Shown here piece after piece: positions 54,809 through 61,639 of a stretch of 64,000 nucleotides of DNA. The notes below the pieces were generated by a model that saw nothing but the letters and a program-made list of their open reading frames with translations, was not told the origin of the DNA and searched no databases. Where the stretch lies: the NCBI GenBank assembly GCA_021812985.1, contig JAKAMG010000001.1:1-64000 (forward strand), given 5' to 3'. The translations under genes and the position numbers were made by a program. Position 1 is the first letter of the stretch. Each line of letters begins with the position of its first letter. This stretch comes from Bacteroidota bacterium. Lineage in GTDB: Bacteria; Bacteroidota; Ignavibacteria; Kryptoniales; JAKASW01.

Positions 54809-55918
54809 GTGGCAGGTGTAAGACTAGTCAACGTTTCAAAGACATACGAGGGGGGTGTTTCAGCGGCGAGGGACATCAACCTGACCGTCGAGGACAAGGA
54901 GTTTCTCGTTCTCGTAGGACCCTCGGGATGTGGCAAGACTACCGTTCTCAGGATGATAGCAGGTCTCGAGGAGATAACCGGCGGGGAGCTGTACATCGGC
55001 GATCAGCTGATGAACGACGTCGCCCCCAAGGATCGAGACATAGCCATGGTATTCCAGAATTATGCGCTTTATCCGCATATGACGGTTTACGACAACATGG
55101 CCTTCGGCCTGAAGCTGAGAAAGTACTCGAAGGAGGAGATCAGGGAGAGGGTTACCGAGGCGGCCGAGATTCTCGGGATAAAGGAGTATCTCGACAGGAA
55201 GCCGAAGGCACTTTCTGGCGGACAGCGCCAGAGGGTGGCGCTTGGCCGGGCGATAGTGAGGAAGCCGAAAGTCTTTCTGTTCGACGAGCCGCTCTCCAAC
55301 CTTGACGCCAAGATGCGCGTTCAGATGCGGGCGGAAATCTCGAAACTCCACGCGCGTTTGGATGCGACCATGATTTACGTCACCCACGACCAGGTCGAAG
55401 GGATGACCATGGGCGACAGGATAGTTGTCATGAAGAGCGGCGTCATACAGCAGGTCGGGAGTCCCCTCGAGCTCTACAACAAGCCTGCTAACAGGTTCGT
55501 CGCGGGCTTCATAGGAACTCCCGCGATGAATTTCTTTGACGGACGCATCGTCAAGGGAGAGAGACTCTACTTTGAAGAAAAGGGAGGGGGATTGAGGTTC
55601 GAAGTCCCGGCGGAGTACGAGAAGAAGATCGGCGGGATTATTGGAAAGGAAATCTTCCTCGGCATCAGGCCAGAACACATTGTGCTCGCCCAGACAAAGT
55701 CAGGAGAGTTCGACGCAAGCCGAAAGCTGAAGGTGGAGATTTCGGAGCCGATGGGAAATGAAGTGTTCCTCTACTTTCAGTCCGGCTCCGGTCAGATCGT
55801 CTCGAGAGTTACTACATCCGTCGACCCCAGGCCCGGGACCGAGCTTGAGATGTACTTCGACACGAAAAGGGCACATTTTTTTAGCAAAGAGAACGAAGAG
55901 ACTATCGCTGTCAGCTGA
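54809..55918 (+). CDS. ABC transporter ATPase, MalK/MsmX/UgpC type
   Basis: A 369-residue ATPase beginning at GTG (GAGG 8 nt upstream). Motifs in order: Walker [10 protein letters not shown], signature [14 protein letters not shown], Walker [13 protein letters not shown], and switch His in [10 protein letters not shown]-terminal TOBE domain of about 130 residues is of the MalK kind (IRPEHIVL). It supplies energy to the permeases at 49373 and 50449. MsmX-like ATPases can serve several sugar ABC systems, so sharing with others elsewhere in the genome is possible. It is the last gene of the locus and is convergent with the next. Confidence 0.95.
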   Translation: MAGVRLVNVSKTYEGGVSAARDINLTVEDKEFLVLVGPSGCGKTTVLRMIAGLEEITGGELYIGDQLMNDVAPKDRDIAMVFQNYALYPHMTVYDNMAFGLKLRKYSKEEIRERVTEAAEILGIKEYLDRKPKALSGGQRQRVALGRAIVRKPKVFLFDEPLSNLDAKMRVQMRAEISKLHARLDATMIYVTHDQVEGMTMGDRIVVMKSGVIQQVGSPLELYNKPANRFVAGFIGTPAMNFFDGRIVKGERLYFEEKGGGLRFEVPAEYEKKIGGIIGKEIFLGIRPEHIVLAQTKSGEFDASRKLKVEISEPMGNEVFLYFQSGSGQIVSRVTTSVDPRPGTELEMYFDTKRAHFFSKENEETIAVS

Positions 55919-55939
55919 GCCGGTCTTCGCATGGCGAGT

Positions 55940-57037
55940 CTAATATTGACCGCGGCCGGAATCCTTCCCGCGCAATTCCCTCTTCATTTCCCTGACAGTG
56001 GCCCTGATGATGAACGAAACAGGCGATACGCCGCTGAAGGCCCCCGCGATCGCATATAGAGCTCTGAATGAGACCCTGCGTTCGCTCGTTATGGCGTAAA
56101 TCGGTTCCCATCTGTCAGGGAGGAATTTGGACTTAAATGAGTCGAGTCCGTCGAAGTTGTAAAAGCGGGAGCCCAGCAGGCGGACGCCTGCCAGAAGAAT
56201 CCTAATCCAGGCCGCGAGCGGGACCTGCGGAATTCCCGATCTGATTGAGAGTGGAGAGAGGCCGAGCGTGACGTATTCAGAGCCTGCTCTCGCGAGGTCC
56301 CTCACCGCTGTGTCAAGCATTAGCTCCGCGGTGCCGTTTGGCGCGTCAGCACCTCTGATTATCTGCTCGATAAGCCACCCATGTCGCAAAGGAACAGGAG
56401 AAGCTACGATGAAACCTATGTTCCTTCCGTCGCGCTCCGCGACATAAACACGCCTGTCATAAATTCTCTCAAGAGTTTCGGGTTCGACCAGGAAATGCAT
56501 CGGCGGGAGACCCCGCGTCTCGAGCCACTCGTCAAGACACCGTTTTAGATCGAGATTGCCCGCCGCGAGGTCCGAACTCCACAGTCTTACGGTCACCCCT
56601 TTGTTCCTTGCCCGGGCAAACTGGGCGCGGAGCGAGGACTTGGAAGAAACGCGTGCCTCCCAGTTACCCGGATGCCAGACGGGCTGTGAGCCGAGAATCA
56701 GAGTGGCAACTGCTCCCATGGCCCCCAGCACCGAAGTTATCCTCTCCTGTGCCCCGAAGTAACAGACCCTCTTGCCGTCCCTCGCCGAGTCATTTGCGAA
56801 GGCGGAGACTATGCGAGACAGCTCCGAGGGTTCGCAGACCGGCGCGCCCGCGACGACGCGAAAGCCGTACGCCTCCACATATCCTACCACCGCATCTCTA
56901 TCCTCAGGAAACCATAGGCGTATTCCTGGATTCAATATCTGGTAACACATCGCATTCCAGCCGTATCTAGAAATCAGATCCCTGGCGTGGAGTATATCCT
57001 CGAGCTTTTCGGTCAGTGAGGGTGATTCTGGTGGCAT
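55940..57037 (-). CDS. DUF2156 acyl/aminoacyl-transferase-like protein, stand-alone soluble form
   Basis: A 365-residue protein with a GNAT-like fold of the DUF2156 family, the domain that forms the catalytic C-terminus of phosphatidylglycerol lysyltransferase (MprF). Typical wording includes FARARNKGVTVRLWS, NIGFIVASPVP and NGTAELMLDTAVRDLARAGSEYVTLGLSPL (in outline). There are no transmembrane helices before it, so the flippase half of MprF is absent. Substrate is unknown; lipid aminoacylation or peptidyl/acyl transfer are options. It is convergent with the ATPase gene (21 bp apart) and divergent from the GH92 gene, and is probably unrelated to sugar use. Confidence 0.82.
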   Translation of the reverse strand: MPPESPSLTEKLEDILHARDLISRYGWNAMCYQILNPGIRLWFPEDRDAVVGYVEAYGFRVVAGAPVCEPSELSRIVSAFANDSARDGKRVCYFGAQERITSVLGAMGAVATLILGSQPVWHPGNWEARVSSKSSLRAQFARARNKGVTVRLWSSDLAAGNLDLKRCLDEWLETRGLPPMHFLVEPETLERIYDRRVYVAERDGRNIGFIVASPVPLRHGWLIEQIIRGADAPNGTAELMLDTAVRDLARAGSEYVTLGLSPLSIRSGIPQVPLAAWIRILLAGVRLLGSRFYNFDGLDSFKSKFLPDRWEPIYAITSERRVSFRALYAIAGAFSGVSPVSFIIRATVREMKRELRGKDSGRGQY

Positions 57038-57164
57038 ATGATTAATCGTGTCGGGCCTGTCGCCTTAATTGGGGCGCATATCATTTTGTCCAAGATAAGA
57101 AACATTGCCTGATTTTTTTTAAATTCCAGAATTGACTTCCATGTTCCGCAGGCTGAAGGACAAG

Positions 57165-57177
57165 CTTTAGCGTTAAC
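57165..57177. promoter_or_regulatory. Candidate LacI-family operator upstream of the GH92 gene
   Basis: CTTTAGCGTTAAC, read on the minus strand as GTTAACGCTAAAG, matches the element at 26866-26878 in 12 of 13 bases. It lies 21 bp before the GH92 ATG, where a repressor would block transcription. TTGACT at 57132-57137 may be the -35 element. Confidence 0.5.
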
Positions 57178-57198
57178 AAGAGATGGAGAGGGAGGGAT

Positions 57199-59532
57199 AT
57201 GCCGGTGATTGATGGACGATTTGCAGAACGCTGTACCAGTTTAATGACTCGTGCGACGATACTTGTCACCGCGTTATTGATCGTAGCTATTTACGCCCCC
57301 GCCGATTTTGCCGGCGTCCTGCTACTTCGAAACCCTGCTGTTCGCGACACGACGAGCCGGCAGGCTGCTCCGGCAACTTCCCTCGACTCGTTCATGGATC
57401 CGGCGGATGAAGTTGATCCTTTCATAGGGGTACGCGATGAGGTGAGCAACTGCGTCATAGGTCCCCAGCTCCCTTTCGGTTCTATCAACCCCAGCCCTCA
57501 AACACCCGGCGGGTCCCACGACGGTTACGCGCCGGACCGACCGATAAGGGGCTTTGGTCAACTGCAGGTCAGCGGCACAGGCTGGGGAAAGTACGGGCAG
57601 ATATTCGTTTCACCGCAGACGGGGCTCGCCGTAGGTGAGGACATGCACGACTCGCCGAAGGATGACGAGGTCGCGAAACCGTACGAATACTCAGTTCGAC
57701 TGAAGAGATATAATATCAAGGTGAGCGTTGCCCCGTCCCGCCATACCGCGATATACAGGTTCACCTTTCCGAAATCGGATTCCTCCTGCGTGCTGATAGA
57801 TCTTACGCATAACATTCCGATGGATATCGCGACGATGGTCCATGGCCGAGTGTCCTCGGGAAGAGTCGTGATCAGGTCGTCTCGTTACTGGACCATAGAA
57901 GGCGAAGGGGTCTATTCGGGCGGGTTCGGAGACGGGAGTTACCCTGTCTACTTCTGCGCGGAGTTCAGCAGCAGACCGTCCGGTTACGGAACGTGGATCA
58001 ACGGCCAAACAGAACCCGGGACGAAGATAAGGAGTCTCCTCAAGCCGGACGACAGAGTGGGTGCTTACCTGCGATTCTCGACGAATGACGGGGAGGACGT
58101 CTACATGAGAATCGCGGTATCCCTGAGAAGCCTCAGGCAGGCGAGGAAATGGCTGGATTCCGAAATACAGTCATGGGATTTTGAGGCCGTGAGGGATTCC
58201 GCGAAGGCCGCATGGAACAGCGCGCTCGGAAAGATCGAAATAAGGGGAGGGTCGGATACTCTCCGAACGATGTTTTATACGGCGCTGTACCATGCCATGC
58301 TTATGCCGCGCGACAGGACAGGCGACATTCAGGGGTATCCGGCGGACGCGCCACTTTGGGACGACGAGTATGCTTCGTGGGACACATGGAGAACTGTCTT
58401 TCCTCTCATGGAGTTTGTCGATCCTGACATGGTGCGCGGAAACATCGGGTCCTTCATTACAAGGTACAGGAAGAACCACAAGGTGCGCGACGCATTTATC
58501 GCAGGGATAGACATGAACGAGGAGCAGGGAGGAGACAATATAGATAATATCATCGCCGACGCTTTCGTGAAGAAACTCTCCGGTGTGAACTGGAATGAGG
58601 CCTACAAAGTCGTGAAGCATGACGCGGACCACGAGCGCAAGGCCTTTCAAGGGCTCGACGGGATAAAGGGGAACGAGGAAGATGTCGGGGCGTACAGGAA
58701 GAACGGATGGCTCCCTGCCGGGATAATGTCCTGCTCCAAGACTCTGGAGTTCGCGTACAACGATTACTGTGTCGCAGAGATGGCGAGGGGACTTGATCAC
58801 ATGGGCGATTACAGAAAATACCTCAAGAGAAGCACCGGGTGGGAGAACCTCTGGGATCCGAACGCTGAAAGCGACGGATATCACGGTTTCATTGTCCCGA
58901 AGAATTCTGACGGTACATTCGTCAGCATAGACCCGAAAAAGAACTGGGGGTCGTGGCACGACTACTTCTACGAGGGGAGCTCCTGGACGTATTCCTACTT
59001 CGTGCCCCATGAGTTTGACAGGTTGATAAGTCTGTGCGGCGGAAAGAAAGAATATGTCGCCAGGCTGCAGCACGCGCTCGAGGACGGGCTCATCGATTAT
59101 TCCAATGAGCCCTCCTTCCTGGCGATACATACGTTCCACTATGCAGGCCGCTCCGATCTCGCAAGCTACTGGGTCCGCAGGCTCATGAGCACGGGTTATA
59201 CTTTGAAAGGCTATCCGGGCAACGACGACAGCGGGGCGATGAGTTCATGGTTCGTCTTCGCCGCGATGGGGTTCTTCCCTAACGCCGGTCAGGATTACTA
59301 TTATCTTCACGGTCCATCCTTTCCGGAGATTATCATACATCTGGAAAACGGCAGGTCGATACGCATAATCGGAGAGAACGCCTCGCCCAAGAATGTTTAT
59401 GTCCAGTCCCTGAGAGTGAACGGGAAGGAGTGGAACCGTCCCTATATTACGCATGCCGACCTGGCGAACGGCGCAGTCCTCGATTTTATAATGGGGGACA
59501 AGCCGTCTTTCTGGGGAGAGAGTGGAGAGTAG
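57199..59532 (+). CDS. GH92 alpha-mannosidase, exported
   Basis: A 777-residue glycosidase with an N-terminal hydrophobic signal or anchor (ILVTALLIVAIYAPADFAGVLL in outline). GH92 hallmarks are visible: DEVDPFIGVRDE near the start, GFGQLQVSGTGWG, YHAMLMPRDRTGD, DEYASWDTWRTVFPL, and GNDDSGAMSSWFVFAAMGF near the C-terminus. The family comprises calcium-dependent exo-alpha-mannosidases acting on mannan or N-glycan side chains. No T9SS tag is present, so it probably works in the periplasm. GGAGGG precedes the ATG. The operator-like element just upstream links it to the LacI regulator at 27045. A GH38 mannosidase lies nearby on the other strand. Confidence 0.92.
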   Translation: MPVIDGRFAERCTSLMTRATILVTALLIVAIYAPADFAGVLLLRNPAVRDTTSRQAAPATSLDSFMDPADEVDPFIGVRDEVSNCVIGPQLPFGSINPSPQTPGGSHDGYAPDRPIRGFGQLQVSGTGWGKYGQIFVSPQTGLAVGEDMHDSPKDDEVAKPYEYSVRLKRYNIKVSVAPSRHTAIYRFTFPKSDSSCVLIDLTHNIPMDIATMVHGRVSSGRVVIRSSRYWTIEGEGVYSGGFGDGSYPVYFCAEFSSRPSGYGTWINGQTEPGTKIRSLLKPDDRVGAYLRFSTNDGEDVYMRIAVSLRSLRQARKWLDSEIQSWDFEAVRDSAKAAWNSALGKIEIRGGSDTLRTMFYTALYHAMLMPRDRTGDIQGYPADAPLWDDEYASWDTWRTVFPLMEFVDPDMVRGNIGSFITRYRKNHKVRDAFIAGIDMNEEQGGDNIDNIIADAFVKKLSGVNWNEAYKVVKHDADHERKAFQGLDGIKGNEEDVGAYRKNGWLPAGIMSCSKTLEFAYNDYCVAEMARGLDHMGDYRKYLKRSTGWENLWDPNAESDGYHGFIVPKNSDGTFVSIDPKKNWGSWHDYFYEGSSWTYSYFVPHEFDRLISLCGGKKEYVARLQHALEDGLIDYSNEPSFLAIHTFHYAGRSDLASYWVRRLMSTGYTLKGYPGNDDSGAMSSWFVFAAMGFFPNAGQDYYYLHGPSFPEIIIHLENGRSIRIIGENASPKNVYVQSLRVNGKEWNRPYITHADLANGAVLDFIMGDKPSFWGESGE

Positions 59533-59554
59533 GAGTCGGATGGACTCTTATTCT

Positions 59555-60547
59555 TCAGAAAGTCAGTGAGAGTGTTAAAAGGGGTGACGTTACGGGTGCG
59601 ATGTACGCCAAGGCCTGCTGAGTCGGGCCGGCCGTTGAGATCCTGCTATAAGTGTCTCGGTAGTATTTGCCTACGGTTGAACCGATCGCGTAGGACATGA
59701 GCGCTGCCGCGACCGCGTCAGAAAACCAGTGCATCCCGCCCCTGTTCACTGAAGAGACGGCGTAGATGGTGTAGGCCACCAGCCCGTATCCCGCGATTTT
59801 CAGCTCCAGGCTATTGGGGTAGTAGCTCGTCAGGGCAGACACGACGGCCATCGTAGCTGCCGTATGGCCTGAAGGCCATCCCCAGAACACGCCTCCCCGA
59901 AGGATGCCGAAGCGGAATACCCTGCTGAGGCTGTCCATGTCGGAGTGGTGTCGCCAGTCAGGTCCTGGCCTTCCCGTGACGGCCTTGAGTGCCGTGTTGT
60001 ACAGCAACTCCATGACGCTCGCCTGGATGACAGCGTACGATGCGCCGAGGATCTCCTTGTCTCTCGCAATTCCGCCGTACAATAGGAGCGATCCGCCGGC
60101 GACAAAGGGGAGGAGCTGTCCGGTTATGAACACCCCTCTTCCGAATTGCCCGTCCTTCGGATTTGTATTGAAGAAGTGCTCGACGCGGTAGTCGACGCCT
60201 CCTGTGACGAGAATGCAAGTCGAAGTGATTGCTGCGAGATGGAGGTAAATGTTGTCGCCCTTGAAAGCGTCCACAAAGTTACCCGGCATGTTTCCAAACG
60301 GCGTTAAGGCTGGGCTCCCGGGCTCTGGCTGGTTAGTGGGAGTCGCAACTCCCGCCCGGCCTGCCTGCTGAAGTGTCTGATTCGCGATTCTAAACTGGCC
60401 GAAGGCCTGCGAGGTAGCTGATATCATAAGAATCGCCACGGGAACAAGAAGAAGTCGGATTTCAAGATCTTTCCCTATACTTAATATCCGGCTTGAAGAA
60501 AGTACAGGCTTTTGAGCCGAAGCTTCGTCACATCCAAAGTGACCCAT
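59555..60547 (-). CDS. PAP2-family (phosphatidic acid phosphatase type 2) membrane phosphatase
   Basis: A protein of about 330 residues with the three PAP2 phosphatase motifs: KAVTGRPGPD, WPSGHTAAT (catalytic His) and NRGGMHWFSDAVAA (second His and Asp). A hydrophobic signal-like segment (LLLVPVAILMISATSQAFGQ) precedes them, after an unusually long N-terminal stretch. The ATG at 60547 is preferred for its AAGGG; ATG at 60583 and one between are alternatives. The family removes phosphate from lipid phosphates such as undecaprenyl pyrophosphate or phosphatidic acid. It follows the DUF72 gene closely and is probably co-transcribed with it. Confidence 0.88.
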   Translation of the reverse strand: MGHFGCDEASAQKPVLSSSRILSIGKDLEIRLLLVPVAILMISATSQAFGQFRIANQTLQQAGRAGVATPTNQPEPGSPALTPFGNMPGNFVDAFKGDNIYLHLAAITSTCILVTGGVDYRVEHFFNTNPKDGQFGRGVFITGQLLPFVAGGSLLLYGGIARDKEILGASYAVIQASVMELLYNTALKAVTGRPGPDWRHHSDMDSLSRVFRFGILRGGVFWGWPSGHTAATMAVVSALTSYYPNSLELKIAGYGLVAYTIYAVSSVNRGGMHWFSDAVAAALMSYAIGSTVGKYYRDTYSRISTAGPTQQALAYIAPVTSPLLTLSLTF

Positions 60548-60591
60548 GAGCACGGCCCTTACCATGTTCCGGTGTTTTCCCACTAGTCTGT

Positions 60592-61530
60592 CTATTTCGA
60601 GGCGAGTGCAGTTATGAATTTAGAAATTGACAAAGGGGCGCTTCCTTCCAGGTGGTTGTTGAAGTTGGCATAGACGTCGAATTTTTGTGGAATGAGTTTG
60701 GTGACTAATTCCGCGATCTCTCCGATCGTCTTGTCGTGCGGGTCAACCACCTGCGTCCATCTCTTCCTCGTCTTTTTCTCGATCCCCTCCCTGTCGGAGC
60801 CGAGGAGTCTTATCACGACGCTCCTGGCGGGCAACGCGACCTTTCCGAATTTCTCGAAGACGCTCGCAGCGGAAGGCATGTAATATCCATCCACGAACAC
60901 GTGTCCCGTCCCGTGCTTCTTCAGGAAAGTAAAGTATTCCTCCTTCAGGTAGTTGGGGTTCCTAGTCTCTATCGCGAAGGCGTAATCGGATGGAAGAGAC
61001 GAGAGGAAGGGCGAGAGGTGGTCCATGAATGCCGCGAGGCCGGGCATCTTTTCCTTGTTTAGGTATTCGAACTCGAACATGATGACCCCGATCTTGCCCT
61101 TCAGAGGCTGGAGCGATCTGAGGAACGCTTTCATGAAGTCTAAGCTCAGGAAGTGTGGGTTCGGCTTCCCGGCGAATTCCTTGTTCGCCTGTTTGTAGAA
61201 GTGCGTGAGCGTAATCGAATTCGGTGCCTTAACGGTAAACCTGAAATCGTCCGGCGTCAGATCGGCATAAGCCTTCACATCCTCCGGGCGCGGGAGCCTC
61301 ACTACGTCAGGCGAGTCGAGGCTCCAGAACCACTGGTCGACTTCAGCCGTGCTGAAGCGCTCCGTGTATTCAGGAAGATAGTCGTAGTGCTTCTTCTGCC
61401 GTTGGGTGTAGACGCCTATCTCCTCCCATTCAGGGTAGTTCCAGCTGCAGGTGCCTATCCTCAGGCTCGGACGGAGTCTTTTGGGAAGGTCGCTTACCGA
61501 CTTCAGAGAGTCTTTGTCCACGAACCACAT
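60592..61530 (-). CDS. DUF72 family protein
   Basis: A protein of about 312 residues. LRIGTCSWNYPEW, FSTAEVDQWFW, FRFTVKAPNSIT and YAFAIETRNPNYL (in outline) are standard for the DUF72 (YecE-like) TIM-barrel family, whose function is not established. The ATG at 61530 is preferred over TTG at 61557, although no clear ribosome-binding site supports either. It is separated from the upstream GH38 gene by a terminator, so its promoter must lie in the roughly 50 bp before it or transcription reads through. The PAP2 gene follows after fewer than 50 bp. Confidence 0.88.
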   Translation of the reverse strand: MWFVDKDSLKSVSDLPKRLRPSLRIGTCSWNYPEWEEIGVYTQRQKKHYDYLPEYTERFSTAEVDQWFWSLDSPDVVRLPRPEDVKAYADLTPDDFRFTVKAPNSITLTHFYKQANKEFAGKPNPHFLSLDFMKAFLRSLQPLKGKIGVIMFEFEYLNKEKMPGLAAFMDHLSPFLSSLPSDYAFAIETRNPNYLKEEYFTFLKKHGTGHVFVDGYYMPSAASVFEKFGKVALPARSVVIRLLGSDREGIEKKTRKRWTQVVDPHDKTIGEIAELVTKLIPQKFDVYANFNNHLEGSAPLSISKFITALASK

Positions 61531-61576
61531 TATAGAGGGTGGGAGGTAAGAAAGCAAAGACTGGATGCTAGAAATG

Positions 61577-61613
61577 AAAAAGGGGACCCGAGCAGGGATT
61601 TTGCTCGCGTCCC
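61577..61613 (-). terminator. Rho-independent terminator of the GH38 gene
   Basis: On the minus strand, GGGACGCGAGCA and TGCTCGGGTCCC form an 11-bp stem with one mismatch around AAATCCC. It is followed by CCTTTTTC. It starts 27 nt after the GH38 stop codon. Confidence 0.85.
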
Positions 61614-61639
61614 CCGAAGTGATTAATGCTGGAGAAGCG

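Noticed and set aside
52339-54996. 885-codon open frame on the minus strand opposite the MFS and cyclomaltodextrinase genes
   Set aside because: It runs antisense across two clear genes and a gap, and has no domain, signal peptide or ribosome-binding site. GC-rich codon choice that avoids TTA, CTA and TCA codons leaves long antisense frames open throughout this window.
58171-59139. 322-codon minus-strand frame opposite the GH92 gene
   Set aside because: The GH92 hallmarks are all in the plus frame; the antisense frame has no feature of a real protein.
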